Shown: positions 16,213-25,397, numbered from the stretch's first letter. The stretch: 64,000 nucleotides of DNA from Streptomyces colonosanans (GCF_001866645.1 NZ_MLYP01000058.1:186001-250000), one strand, 5' to 3'. Notes: generated by a model not told the origin, from the letters alone. Numbers and translations are program-made.

Positions 16213-18039
16213 TCACGCCTGGTACAGCGCCTCCACCTCGTTCGCGTACGCGTTCTCGATCGCCCTGCGCTTCAGCTTCAGCGACGGGGTGAGCAGGCCG
16301 TGTTCCTCGGTGAACTGGTGCGCAAGGATCCGGAAGGTGCGGATCGACTCGGCCTTCGAGACCAGGGTGTTCGCGGAGATCACCGCGCGCCGCACCTCCG
16401 TCTCCAGGTCGAAGTCGCACACCAGCTGCTCCGGGGGCAGCCGTGGCTTGCCGCGCATCTGCAGCCAGTGCTCCACGGCCTCGGTGTCGAGCGTGATCAG
16501 CGCGGCCACGTAGGGGCGGTCGTTGCCGACGACGATGCACTGCGCGACCAGCGGGTGGTCCCGCACGCGCTCCTCCAGCGGCCCCGGTGACATGCTCTTG
16601 CCGCCGGAGGTCACCAGGATCTCCTTCTTGCGGCCGGTGATCGTCAGATAGCCGTCCTCGTCGAGTGAGCCGAGGTCGCCGGTGGCGAGCCAGCCGTCGT
16701 GCAGGGTCTCGTCGGTGGCCTTGGCGTTGTTGAGGTAGCCCTGGAAGACATTGCCGCCGTGCAGCCAGATCTCGCCGTCGTCCGCGATATGCACGGTCGT
16801 GCCGGGGATGGCCTGTCCGACCGTGCCGTACCTGGTGCGCTCGGGCGGGTTCGCGGTCGCGGCCGCTGTCGACTCCGTCAGCCCGTACCCTTCGTAGACC
16901 TGTACGCCGGCGCCCGCGAAGAACAGCCCGAGCCGGCGGTCCATCGCCGAGCCGCCCGACATCGCGTGCCGCACCCGGCCGCCCATCGCGGCGCGGATCT
17001 TGGCGTACACCACCTTGTCGAAGAACTGGTGCTGCATGCGCAGGCCCGCCGAGGGGCCGGGTCCGATGCCCCACGCTTTCGCCTCGAGCGCGTCCGCGTA
17101 CGCGACGGCGACCTCGACCGCCTTCTCGAACGGGCCGGAGCGGCCCTCCTTCTCGGCCTTGCGGCGGGCCGCGTTGAAGACCTTCTCGAAGATGTACGGC
17201 ACCGCGAGGAAGAACGTCGGCCGGAACGCGGCCAGGTCGGGCAGCAGCGCCTCGGCGTTCAGCTGTGGCTGGTGGCCGAAGCTGACCCTGCCGCGGATGG
17301 CCGCGACCTGCACCATCCGCCCGAAGACATGGGCCAGCGGCAGGAACAGCAGCGTGGCCGCCTCGCTGCCCCTCTTGGTGTGGAAGACCGGCTCCCAGCG
17401 CGCGATGACCGTGTCGGCCTCGAACATGAAGTTGCCGTGGGACACCACACAGCCCTTGGGGCGGCCGGTGGTGCCGGATGTGTAGATGACCGTCGCCGTC
17501 GACTCGGGGGTGACCGCGCGCCGGTGCCGGTGGACCACCTCGTCGTCGATGTGCGCGCCCGTGTCGTACAACTGCTGGAGGGCGCCCGCGTCCAGCTGCC
17601 ACAGCCGGCGCAGCTGCGGCAGCCGGTCGATGACCGTGGCGACCGTCATCGCATGGTCCTCGTGCTCCACCATCGCGGCCGTCGCCTGCGCGTCGTGCAG
17701 CATCCAGAAGACCTGCTCGGCCGACGAGGTGGGGTAGACGGGCACCACTTGGGCGCCGATCGTCCACAGCGCGTAGTCGAAGAGCGTCCACTCGTAGCGG
17801 GTACGGCACATGATGGCGACCCGGTCCCCGAACCGGATTCCGTCCGCCAGCAGGCCCTTGGCGAGCGCCAGGACCTCGTCGCGGAACTCGGCGGCGGTCA
17901 CGTCACGCCACCGGCCCTGCTCGTCCTTGCGGCCGAGGGCGACACGGAGCGGATCTTCCTGGGCATAATCGAAGACGGTGTCGGCCAGACCGCCCACTGG
18001 TGGCGCCGATGTCATCGGAGGGTTGGTGAACTCGCGCAA
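16213..18039 (-). CDS. Long-chain fatty-acid--CoA ligase (FadD15-like)
   Basis: A 608-residue ANL-superfamily adenylate-forming enzyme of the AMP-dependent long-chain type. The AMP-binding loop is IYTSGTTGRPKGCVVSHGN; later come FLPLAHVFGRM, YEGYGLTESTAA, GEIWLHGGNVFQGYLN, WLATGDLGSLDEDGYL and ITGRKKEILVTSGGKSMSP with the hinge and A8 region. It activates fatty acids to acyl-CoA via acyl-AMP. A TTG start at 18039 gives the usual REF- opening of Streptomyces homologues, and GGAG lies about nine bases before it. About 260 bases without a gene lie upstream and should hold its promoter (a TATACG -10-like hexamer is there). Confidence 0.93.
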   Translation of the reverse strand: MREFTNPPMTSAPPVGGLADTVFDYAQEDPLRVALGRKDEQGRWRDVTAAEFRDEVLALAKGLLADGIRFGDRVAIMCRTRYEWTLFDYALWTIGAQVVPVYPTSSAEQVFWMLHDAQATAAMVEHEDHAMTVATVIDRLPQLRRLWQLDAGALQQLYDTGAHIDDEVVHRHRRAVTPESTATVIYTSGTTGRPKGCVVSHGNFMFEADTVIARWEPVFHTKRGSEAATLLFLPLAHVFGRMVQVAAIRGRVSFGHQPQLNAEALLPDLAAFRPTFFLAVPYIFEKVFNAARRKAEKEGRSGPFEKAVEVAVAYADALEAKAWGIGPGPSAGLRMQHQFFDKVVYAKIRAAMGGRVRHAMSGGSAMDRRLGLFFAGAGVQVYEGYGLTESTAAATANPPERTRYGTVGQAIPGTTVHIADDGEIWLHGGNVFQGYLNNAKATDETLHDGWLATGDLGSLDEDGYLTITGRKKEILVTSGGKSMSPGPLEERVRDHPLVAQCIVVGNDRPYVAALITLDTEAVEHWLQMRGKPRLPPEQLVCDFDLETEVRRAVISANTLVSKAESIRTFRILAHQFTEEHGLLTPSLKLKRRAIENAYANEVEALYQA

Positions 18040-18299
18040 TCCCCGCTCCTAGTGGTGCTCCGCACAGCGCGGTGAAAGCTACCCCACCGCAGGGCCGAGC
18101 GGGAGGGGGCGGAATTCCGGCGGTTTTCCGTATACGCACAGGTCAGCCGGGGGAAAATGCCCGCACATAGGGAAGGGCTGGACAGAATTCCTCGCGGTCC
18201 CGTAGGTGCCGGACCGCAATCTCCACGGAATCTGTACGACGCGCTTACGGCACCGCACGTACTGCTCGACGGGGTGGTGGCCGACCACCGGCGCAGGCC

Positions 18300-19163
18300 C
18301 TAACGCCGGTACAGCCGGTCCCCGCCCGCCAGGATCGCCGCCGCCAGGGCCCGGGCCGCGCCCTGCGCCGGGCCCGGACGGTGGCCCTGGACCAGGACGA
18401 AGTCGGTCTCGCCCAGCTCGGGCAGGCCGGCGCGCTCGGGGATCCGTACCAGGCCGGGCGGGATCAAGCCCCGGGAATGGGCCATCACGCCGAGCCCGGC
18501 CCGGGCCGCCGCGAGCAGGCCGTTGAGGCTGCCACTGGTGCACACGATGCGCCAGGCGCGGCCCTGCTCCTCCAGGGCCTCCAGGGCGCGGGCGCGCGTG
18601 ATGCCCGGCGGGGGGTAGACGATCAGCGGAACCGGGCGGTCGGGGGCGAGGCGCAACCGCTCGGCGCCGATCCACACCAGCCTGTCGCGCCAGACCAGTT
18701 CGCCGCGCGGGTCCTGGGGGCGCCGCTTGGCCAGCACCAGGTCGAGCCTGCCGGCGGTGAGCTGTTCGTGCAGGGTGCCCGACAGCTCGACCGTCAGCTC
18801 CAGGTCCACCTCGGGGTGGTCGTGGCGGAAGCCCTCCAGGATCTCCGGCAGCCGGGTCAGCACGAAGTCCTCCGAGGCTCCGAACCGCAGCCTGCCCCGC
18901 AGCCGCGTCCCGGTGAAGTACGCCGTCGCCTGCTCGTGCACCTGAAGGATCCGGCGGGCGAAACCGAGCATCGCCTCGCCGTCCTCCGTCAGCTCGACGG
19001 AGTGGGTGTCCCGCAGGAAGAGCTGCCGTCCCGTCGCGTCCTCCAGACGGCGCACATGCTGGCTGACGGTCGACTGGCGCAGTCCGAGGCGCCGGGCGGC
19101 CTGCGTGAAGCTGAGTGTCTGGGCCACCGCCAGGAACGTACGCAGGTGGGGCGGGTCGTACAC
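18300..19163 (-). CDS. LysR-family transcriptional regulator
   Basis: A 287-residue LysR protein. The N-terminal winged HTH spans residues 1-65 (LRTFLAVAQTLSFTQAARRL, RQSTVSQHVRRLEDATGRQL) and is followed by a periplasmic-binding-like effector domain (LRGRLRFGASEDFVLTRLPEIL). It is divergently arranged with the BASS transporter gene, 131 bases apart, with a LysR-type inverted repeat between them. It probably controls that transporter and itself. Its inducer would then be the transported organic anion. Confidence 0.92.
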   Translation of the reverse strand: MYDPPHLRTFLAVAQTLSFTQAARRLGLRQSTVSQHVRRLEDATGRQLFLRDTHSVELTEDGEAMLGFARRILQVHEQATAYFTGTRLRGRLRFGASEDFVLTRLPEILEGFRHDHPEVDLELTVELSGTLHEQLTAGRLDLVLAKRRPQDPRGELVWRDRLVWIGAERLRLAPDRPVPLIVYPPPGITRARALEALEEQGRAWRIVCTSGSLNGLLAAARAGLGVMAHSRGLIPPGLVRIPERAGLPELGETDFVLVQGHRPGPAQGAARALAAAILAGGDRLYRR

Positions 19164-19174
19164 ACCTACAGGCT

Positions 19175-19189
19175 ATCGCGATACGCGAT
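19175..19189. promoter_or_regulatory. Inverted repeat in the LysR/BASS divergent promoter
   Basis: ATCGCG and CGCGAT are separated by ATA, 11 bases upstream of the LysR start codon and about 105 bases from the transporter start. The position and symmetry fit a LysR recognition site. Confidence 0.5.
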
Positions 19190-19294
19190 GACAGTCAGAG
19201 CGGTATGGCGGATTCCCGATCGCTCGCGGCAGGAGACGATGAGGAGGGCACGACCGTGCCCGGCACCGGACGTACAGCGAAGTAGTGGAGCACA

Positions 19295-20335
19295 GTGAAT
19301 CGCCTGCAATGGCCGCGTTGGATGCCCGTAGACCCGTACATCCTCCTGCTGCTGGGGGCCGTGGGACTTGCGGCCCTCCTCCCGGCGCGGGGAACGGCCG
19401 CCGACGTCGCGTCGGGCGCCTCCACGGCGGCGATCGCCTTCCTCTTCTTCCTGTACGGGGCCCGGCTCTCCACCCATGAGGCCCTGGCCGGGCTCAGGCA
19501 CTGGCGACTTCATGTCACCGTGCTGGCCTGCACGTTCGTGGCCTTCCCCGTGCTGGGCATCGCGACCCGCGGACTGGTGCCGGTGCTTCTGACGCACGAC
19601 CTCCACACCGGACTGCTCTTCCTCACTCTCGTCCCGTCGACCATCCAGTCGTCGATCGCCTTCACCTCGATCGCCCGTGGCAATGTGCCCGCCGCGATCT
19701 GCGCGGGCTCCTTCTCCTCCCTCGCCGGCATCGTCATCACGCCGCTGCTCGCAGCGGTGCTGCTCGGCAACAGCGGCGGTGGGTTCTCCGCGGACTCACT
19801 CGTCAAGATCGTGCTGCAGTTGCTGGTGCCGTTCCTGGCGGGGCAGGCGCTGCGCCGGTGGATCGGCGGGTTCGTCACGCGGCACCGGAAGGTGCTCGGG
19901 CTCGTCGACCGCGGCTCGATCCTGATCGTCGTCTACACCGCGTTCAGTGAGGGCATGGTGCAGGGCATCTGGCACCAGGTGAGCCCGCCGCGGCTCGGCG
20001 GCCTGCTCGTCGTCGAAGCGGCGCTGCTTGCCGTGATGCTCGCCCTGACCTGGTACGGAAGCCGGGCCCTGGGCTTCGACCGGGGGGACCGGATCGCGAT
20101 CCAGTTCGCCGGGTCGAAGAAGTCCCTCGCCTCCGGACTGCCCATGGCGAGCGTCCTGTTCGGCACGCACGCCGCCCTCGCCGTGCTCCCCCTGATGCTC
20201 TTCCACCAGATGCAGCTCATGGTCTGCGCGGTGATCGCCAAGCGCCGCTCCCACGACGCGGAGGCGTCGCCGACCGGCCCGGAGCAGACAGCGGCGTCAC
20301 GCGCCGCTGCCGGTACGGAGACACGTTCGGGCTGA
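19295..20335 (+). CDS. Bile acid:sodium symporter (BASS/SBF-like) family transporter
   Basis: A 346-residue membrane protein with about nine to ten hydrophobic helices. It matches the SBF-like branch: GARLSTHEALAGLRHWRLH, LFLTLVPSTIQSSIAFTSIA, GNVPAAICAGSFSSLAGI, and FAGSKKSLASGLPMA, the family's crossing-helix motif. Family members use a Na+ gradient to move organic anions. The C-terminal 35 residues are hydrophilic. The GTG start at 19295 is assigned by the family-like N-terminus. The gene is probably controlled by the divergent LysR protein. The specific substrate is unknown. Confidence 0.9.
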   Translation: MNRLQWPRWMPVDPYILLLLGAVGLAALLPARGTAADVASGASTAAIAFLFFLYGARLSTHEALAGLRHWRLHVTVLACTFVAFPVLGIATRGLVPVLLTHDLHTGLLFLTLVPSTIQSSIAFTSIARGNVPAAICAGSFSSLAGIVITPLLAAVLLGNSGGGFSADSLVKIVLQLLVPFLAGQALRRWIGGFVTRHRKVLGLVDRGSILIVVYTAFSEGMVQGIWHQVSPPRLGGLLVVEAALLAVMLALTWYGSRALGFDRGDRIAIQFAGSKKSLASGLPMASVLFGTHAALAVLPLMLFHQMQLMVCAVIAKRRSHDAEASPTGPEQTAASRAAAGTETRSG

Positions 20336-20362
20336 GGTGTCGCACCGTCTGCGGCTGACGGT

Positions 20363-21082
20363 TCAGACCAGCAGGCCGCCGCCGTCCACGACCACCACCG
20401 AGCCGGTGCTGAAGCCGCCGCGCATCAGATACAGGTACGCCTCCGCGACATCGTCCGGCGTGCCCACCCGGCCCATGGGGAGCGAGGCGGCGGCGGACTC
20501 GTAGTGCCGGTTCCGGTCCGCCTCGGGCAGGTCTCGCCACAGCTCGGTGCGGACCACGCCGGGCGAGACCACGTTGACCCGCAGCGGGGCGAGTTCCAGG
20601 GCCAGGGCCCGGGTGAGCGACTCCATAGCCCCGCACAGGCTCGCGCCGACGCTCGTGCCCGGCTTCGGCCGATGGCCCGCGATCCCCGTGGTCAGTACGA
20701 CGGATCCGCCCTTCCGGATCAGGGGCGCGCCGTATTTGACGGCCGCGTACGCGCCCCACAGCCGGGTGTCCAGGAACCGCCTGGCCCGCGTCAGGTCCGA
20801 CTCCGCGAGGCTCTCCAGCAGCGGTGACTCGCCAGCCGTGTAGACCAGATGGTCGAAGTTGCCGAGCCGCTCGAAGAAGCCGCGCACCGCGGTCTCGTCG
20901 GTGGCGTCCAGGGCGTGCCCCTCGGCGCCCTGCGGCAATCGCTTGAGCGCCGCGTCGACGCTCTCCTGTCGGCGGGAGGCCACGACCACCTCCGCGCCCT
21001 CCCGCGCGGCGGCCTCCGCGACCCCGAGTCCGATGCCCGACGTGCCGCCGATGATGACGGTCCGTTGTCCCTGCAGGCCCAT
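20363..21082 (-). CDS. Atypical short-chain dehydrogenase lacking the YxxxK motif
   Basis: A 239-residue SDR-fold protein. The Rossmann start is clear (VIIGGTSGIGLGVAEAAA), as are VYTAGESP in place of NNAG, and the C-terminal VNVVSPGVVRTELW and VVVVDGGGLLV. At the catalytic position, where Tyr-x-x-x-Lys is expected, it reads GTSVGASLCGAMESL, so both Tyr and Lys are absent, and the usual Ser strand is LTTGIAG. It may reduce by another route or be regulatory. It converges with the BASS gene (27 bases) and is downstream of fdhD on the same strand. Confidence 0.85.
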   Translation of the reverse strand: MGLQGQRTVIIGGTSGIGLGVAEAAAREGAEVVVASRRQESVDAALKRLPQGAEGHALDATDETAVRGFFERLGNFDHLVYTAGESPLLESLAESDLTRARRFLDTRLWGAYAAVKYGAPLIRKGGSVVLTTGIAGHRPKPGTSVGASLCGAMESLTRALALELAPLRVNVVSPGVVRTELWRDLPEADRNRHYESAAASLPMGRVGTPDDVAEAYLYLMRGGFSTGSVVVVDGGGLLV

Positions 21083-21227
21083 GCCTTGTCCCTTTCGCGC
21101 CAGTGTGAGGGGATCCAGCCTGCGCCTGCGGACGCCCTCTGGTCCACTACCTTCTCCGGCCGCGGCGCCACCCCGGAGGGCTCCCGCTCCCGCTGATCCC
21201 GACGGTCGTACCGCAGAGGGGGCCCGG

Positions 21228-22076
21228 TCAGCCCTGGGGGGCCGTGGCCCGCAGGGCGATGCGGTGCTCGCCCGCGTACACGTTCATGGAGCTGCCCCGC
21301 AGGAAGCCCACCAGGGTCAGGCCCGTCTCGGCGGCCAGATCCACCGCGAGCGAGGAGGGCGCGGAGACCGCGGCCAGTACCGGGATGCCCGCCATCACGG
21401 CCTTCTGCGCCAGTTCGAAGGAGGCCCGGCCCGAGACCAGCAGGACCGTGCGGGACAGCGGCAGGTCGCCGCTTTGCAGGGCGCGGCCGACGAGTTTGTC
21501 GACCGCGTTGTGCCGGCCCACGTCCTCGCGGATGTCGAGCAGCTCCCCGTCCTCGGAGAACAGGGCCGCCGCGTGCAGGCCCCCGGTCCGGTCGAACACC
21601 CGCTGAGCCGCGCGCAGTCGGTCGGGGAGGCCGGCGAGCAGCTCCGGCGACACCTGCAGCGGGGGAGTGTCCGCGATCGGCCAACGCGCCGTCGTGCGGA
21701 CCGCGTCCAGGCTCGCCTTGCCGCACAGGCCGCACGAGGACGTGGTGTAGACGTTTCGCTCCAGTGTGATGTCCGGGAGCACCACGCCGGGCGCGGTTCT
21801 CACGTCCACCACGTTGTAGGTGTTGGAGCCCTCGGCTGTGGCGCCCGCGCAGTACACGATGTTCTGCAGGTCCGAGGCGGCGCCCAGAACGCCCTCGCTC
21901 ACCAGGAAGCCCGCGGCGAGTGCGAAGTCGTCGCCGGGCGTGCGCATGGTGATCGCGAGCGGTTTGCCGTTCAGCCGGATCTCCAGCGGCTCCTCGGCGA
22001 CCAGTGTGTCCGGGCGGGACGAGACGGCCCCGTCCCGGATACGGATCACCTTGCGTCGTTCCGTGACTCGTCCCAT
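21228..22076 (-). CDS. fdhD: Formate dehydrogenase accessory sulfurtransferase FdhD
   Basis: A 282-residue FdhD. It contains EEPLEIRLNGKPLAITMRTP, DDFALAAGFLVSEG, the persulfide-carrying SSCGLCGK (C115 and C118), DRTGGLHAAALF, EDVGRHNAVDKLVG, VSGRASFELAQKAVMAG and GSSMNVYAGEHRI. It moves sulfur from a cysteine desulfurase to the molybdenum cofactor of formate dehydrogenase. No formate dehydrogenase is in the window, so its client is encoded elsewhere. It is divergent from the FabH-like gene, with about 290 bases between them. Confidence 0.95.
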   Translation of the reverse strand: MGRVTERRKVIRIRDGAVSSRPDTLVAEEPLEIRLNGKPLAITMRTPGDDFALAAGFLVSEGVLGAASDLQNIVYCAGATAEGSNTYNVVDVRTAPGVVLPDITLERNVYTTSSCGLCGKASLDAVRTTARWPIADTPPLQVSPELLAGLPDRLRAAQRVFDRTGGLHAAALFSEDGELLDIREDVGRHNAVDKLVGRALQSGDLPLSRTVLLVSGRASFELAQKAVMAGIPVLAAVSAPSSLAVDLAAETGLTLVGFLRGSSMNVYAGEHRIALRATAPQG

Positions 22077-22368
22077 GTGTGATCAGCCCCGGTTCTGTGC
22101 GTGCTGGCAGCCGAAATGGCCCTTGATGCGAAGATTGCCGTAGGGCACCGGGTCGCGGCGCGGCGAGGTGACCTACGCGGTCTCATTGTCCTGCACCGGC
22201 AGAGTGAGATCGCGGCCCGCGTCGCGGGAGGCGCACGCCGGACACCCGGGGTGAGGGAAGCCGACAACACGCACACCCTATTCCTGTTGATTGTCATGCC
22301 GTCGTACCCATGAGTCACTTATCAGACTGGTGGAACCCGACACGCACGGCAACGAGGGGGAACCACCC

Positions 22369-23316
22369 ATGAACGGCTCACGCATCGCCGCAGTCGGCCA
22401 CTACCAGCCCGCCAAGGTGCTCACCAACGAGGAGCTGGCGGACATGGTCGACACCAGCGACGAGTGGATCAGGAGCCGGGTGGGCATCCGCACGCGCCAC
22501 ATCGCCGGGCCCGACGAGCCCGTCGACGAACTGGCCGCGCACGCCGCCGCCAAGGCGCTCGCGGCGGCGGGCCTGGCGCCCGGCGACATCGACCTGGTCG
22601 TGGTCGCCACCAGCACGGCCGTCGACCGCTCGCCGAACATGGCCGCCCGTGTCGCCGCCCGGCTCGGCATCCCGCAGCCCGCGGCGATGGACGTCAACGT
22701 CGTCTGTGCCGGTTTCACGCACGCGCTCGCCACCGCCGACCACGCGGTGCGTGCGGGCGCCTCGTCGCGGGCGCTCGTCATCGGAGCCGACAAGATGTCC
22801 GATATCACGGACTGGACCGACCGCACGACCTGCGTCCTGGTCGGGGACGGTGCCGGGGCCGCTGTCGTCGAGGCATGCCCGCCCGGTGAAGAGCCCGGGA
22901 TCGGGCCCGTGTTGTGGGGCTCGGTACCCGGGATGGGGCACGCGGTGCGCATCGAGGGCATGCCGCCGCGGTTCGCGCAGGAAGGGCAGAGCGTGTACCG
23001 GTGGGCGACGACCCAGCTGCCGCCCATCGCGCGCCAGGTCTGCGAGCGGGCCGGGATCGCGCCCGAGGACCTCGACGCGGTGGTGCTTCACCAGGCGAAC
23101 CTGCGCATCGTCGAGCCGCTCGCCGCGAAGCTCGGCGCCGTGAACGCAGTCGTCGCCCGCGATGTCGCCGAGTCCGGGAACACCTCGGCGGCGAGCGTCC
23201 CGCTCGCGCTCTCCAAGCTCGTGGAGCGCGGCGAGATCTCGACCGGCGACCGTGTGCTGCTCTTCGGGTTCGGCGGCAACCTGTCGTACGCGGGGCAGGT
23301 CGTCCGCTGCCCGTAG
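22369..23316 (+). CDS. Beta-ketoacyl-ACP synthase III (FabH-like)
   Basis: A 315-residue KASIII with the complete triad: C113 in NVVCAGFTHAL, H241 in VVLHQANLRI and N271 in ESGNTSAASVP. The N-terminus SDEWIRSRVGIRTRHIA and the C-terminus VLLFGFGGNLSYAGQ are typical. It condenses an acyl-CoA starter with malonyl-ACP. No other fatty-acid or polyketide genes are adjacent, so it is an orphan copy rather than the main fabH-fabD-acpP locus. The ATG at 22369 follows ACGAGGGGG. Confidence 0.93.
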   Translation: MNGSRIAAVGHYQPAKVLTNEELADMVDTSDEWIRSRVGIRTRHIAGPDEPVDELAAHAAAKALAAAGLAPGDIDLVVVATSTAVDRSPNMAARVAARLGIPQPAAMDVNVVCAGFTHALATADHAVRAGASSRALVIGADKMSDITDWTDRTTCVLVGDGAGAAVVEACPPGEEPGIGPVLWGSVPGMGHAVRIEGMPPRFAQEGQSVYRWATTQLPPIARQVCERAGIAPEDLDAVVLHQANLRIVEPLAAKLGAVNAVVARDVAESGNTSAASVPLALSKLVERGEISTGDRVLLFGFGGNLSYAGQVVRCP

Positions 23317-23436
23317 TGCTGCGACCGGAAGGGTTCACCGGCTCGCGACTCCCGGCAGGGCACCTCACCCCGTCGTCTTCAAGCAACGGGACTGTTCCGA
23401 GGAGAAGTTGTCAATACCCGTGGATCACGCGTTCTG

Positions 23437-23442
23437 TAGACT
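23437..23442 (+). promoter_or_regulatory. -10 element of a probable leaderless promoter
   Basis: TGTAGACT (extended -10, hexamer TAGACT) ends six bases before the ATG of the MBL gene at 23449. Transcription would therefore start at or next to the A of ATG, giving a leaderless mRNA, which is common in Streptomyces. No clear -35 is seen at 17-18 bases, and no ribosome site precedes the ATG. Confidence 0.5.
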
Positions 23443-23448
23443 CGCCGG

Positions 23449-24255
23449 ATGGTCAGCGATCTTCTGCGTCTCACTGTCCTGGGGTGTGCCACGCCCTATG
23501 CGAGCGTGGACAATCCGTGCTCCGGCTATCTGGTGTCCAGCGGCGAAACCCGGGTCTGGGTGGACGCGGGAAGCGGCACTTTGGCGGAGCTGCAGCGGCA
23601 TGTCCGGCTCGATGAGGTGGATGCGATCTGGATCTCGCACCTGCACGCCGATCACAGCGCGGACCTGCTCACCGCCTACTACGCGGCGCTTTTCGCGGAC
23701 GTTCAACTCGCCGCGCCCATCCCTCTGTTCGGGCCGCCGGGCATCGCTGACCGGCTGGCCCACTTCCTGACCAACACCTCGACGCGCAGCCCGGTCGAGT
23801 CCGCCTTCACCGTCCATGAGCTGTATGACGGGCATCAGACGCACGTCGGCGCAATCACGTTGACGAGCCGGGCAGTGGAACACGGCATCCCGGCCTTCGC
23901 CGTGCGCATCGAGGCCGAAGGCCGGTCGCTGGTCTACTCCGGGGACACAGCGCCGTGTGCGAACCTCACGCAGCTGGCCAACGGGTGCGACGTGCTGCTG
24001 TGCGAGGCCGAGAGCGCCCAGGCGCCGGCCGAGGGCGTGCAGGTACACCACACGCCCGAAGACACCGGCGACACGGCCGACGCGGCCCGGGCAGGCCGAT
24101 TGATCGTCACCCACGTCGGCCGATTCCTCACCCCACAGCAGGCGGTGGCACGCGCCTCGACCCGGTTCAACGGTCCCGTCGACCACGCGGCGCCCGGTGC
24201 CACCTTCTCGATCGGCCCAGGGCTGTCCGGCTGCTCCGTCCTGGACGGCGGTTGA
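23449..24255 (+). CDS. MBL-fold metallohydrolase, RNase Z/phosphodiesterase-like
   Basis: A 268-residue enzyme with LTVLGCATPYASVDNPCSGYLV, the metal motif WISHLHADHSADL, SRAVEHGIPAFAVR, YSGDTAPCANL and LIVTHVGRF. The layout matches the beta-CASP-less RNase Z-like and cyclic-nucleotide-phosphodiesterase-like MBL proteins of actinobacteria. Substrate undetermined. The start is at the ATG immediately after a -10 element, so the mRNA is probably leaderless. The next gene, 177 bases on, also concerns RNA phosphate ends; a functional link is only suggestive. Confidence 0.85.
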   Translation: MVSDLLRLTVLGCATPYASVDNPCSGYLVSSGETRVWVDAGSGTLAELQRHVRLDEVDAIWISHLHADHSADLLTAYYAALFADVQLAAPIPLFGPPGIADRLAHFLTNTSTRSPVESAFTVHELYDGHQTHVGAITLTSRAVEHGIPAFAVRIEAEGRSLVYSGDTAPCANLTQLANGCDVLLCEAESAQAPAEGVQVHHTPEDTGDTADAARAGRLIVTHVGRFLTPQQAVARASTRFNGPVDHAAPGATFSIGPGLSGCSVLDGG

Positions 24256-24432
24256 GTGTCCGTCCCGCTGGCCTGCCCCTTGGTCGCCGACGCCAGGGTT
24301 GCCGGGGTGCCACGCCCCGGCACCGTCACGCATCGTGCCTGATGCGTCGCGGTGCGAGCGGAACAACCGTCGAGGACGGGGTGGGCGGCACCCTGGAAGA
24401 AGAGAAGGTGTGAAGGCGGGGGAGGAGGCGAG

Positions 24433-25347
24433 ATGCGAACCAGCGACGAGATCTATCACCGGGTCCGCTGGGATCCGCGGTTCGACCCGGCCCGCTTCGT
24501 GTTGGGGATCAGCCTGCGCGGGGGTGCCTTCGAACGCATCCCGCTGTCTTCCTTCGTGCCCGGGGGTGACATCCCGTGGCACCGGGTGGTGTTCATCGAG
24601 GCGGACGGCGAGGTGGTCTGGGACCGGGCCACGGGCGTGGACCGCATCGACGCGTCCGGCGCCGGCCGGGTGCGGGACCCACAAGTAGACCTGAGTTTCG
24701 ACACGAGCTCCGGCAGGAGCGAGCCCGTCGGTGTCCTTGACGTGTCCCCGACGGCCCGCACGGCGGTGGCCTGGATCCCGCCCGCGGAGCTGTGGCCGCC
24801 GATCCAGGACATCCGCCGGGATTACGATCCACAGATCCACCGGTGGCCGCCGCACGTCAATGTGCTCTTCGGCTTCGTGCCGGAGTCCGACTTCGAACGG
24901 GCTGCCCCGCTGCTCGCCGTGGCGACGGCCGGGACGCCGGTCTTCACCGTCCGGCTGGACGGGGTGCGCACCTTCCGGCACAGGGCGTACTTCACCGTGT
25001 GGCTCGACCCGACGGCGGCCGGCGAGGCGCCGTGGGCGGACCTGCACCGCGCACTGCAGCAGCGGTTCCCGCGCTGCCGTGGGCCCGCCAAGAACTTCAC
25101 CCCACATCTGTCCCTGGGCCGGACCCGGGATCCGCGGCGAGTCACCGCCGACTGTGCCACCCGGCTCGACGCCATGACGGCGACAGTCTGGGAACTTGTC
25201 CTGCTCTCACGCAGGGGCGACGGGCCGATGCGGCCACGGGCCACGGTCGCCCTGCGATCGGGCGAGGTCCGCCGGCTGCCCTCGCTCGGCCTCGAAGCGC
25301 CGGGTCCGGAGGACACGGCTTGGCTCTCCGCGATCACCGACAGGTGA
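24433..25347 (+). CDS. MJ1316-type RNA end-recognition domain fused to 2H phosphoesterase (2'-5' RNA-ligase-like)
   Basis: A 304-residue two-domain protein. Residues 1-75 match the MJ1316/DUF504 RNA cyclic-group-end recognition domain (RTSDEIYHRVRWDP, GGDIPWHRVVFIEADGEVVWD). Residues about 105-300 match the 2H phosphoesterase superfamily (LigT/CPDase-like), with the two motifs HVNVLFGF (H141) and HLSLGRT (H225). 2H enzymes open 2',3'-cyclic phosphates or make 2'-5' bonds. The pairing points to recognition and processing of broken RNA ends. A strong GGGGGAGGAGG ribosome site precedes the ATG. Confidence 0.87.
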   Translation: MRTSDEIYHRVRWDPRFDPARFVLGISLRGGAFERIPLSSFVPGGDIPWHRVVFIEADGEVVWDRATGVDRIDASGAGRVRDPQVDLSFDTSSGRSEPVGVLDVSPTARTAVAWIPPAELWPPIQDIRRDYDPQIHRWPPHVNVLFGFVPESDFERAAPLLAVATAGTPVFTVRLDGVRTFRHRAYFTVWLDPTAAGEAPWADLHRALQQRFPRCRGPAKNFTPHLSLGRTRDPRRVTADCATRLDAMTATVWELVLLSRRGDGPMRPRATVALRSGEVRRLPSLGLEAPGPEDTAWLSAITDR

Positions 25348-25397
25348 GGCCATAGTCAGGTGAGGCAAAGCGCCCGGAGCCGCGACAGTCCCAGGCG

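Noticed and set aside
15182..17809. A single 875-codon minus-strand frame covering the aldo/keto reductase and part of fadD
   Set aside because: It only fuses the aldo/keto reductase frame with a shadow of fadD. The reductase has its own GTG and ribosome site at 16018, and fadD is a different frame.
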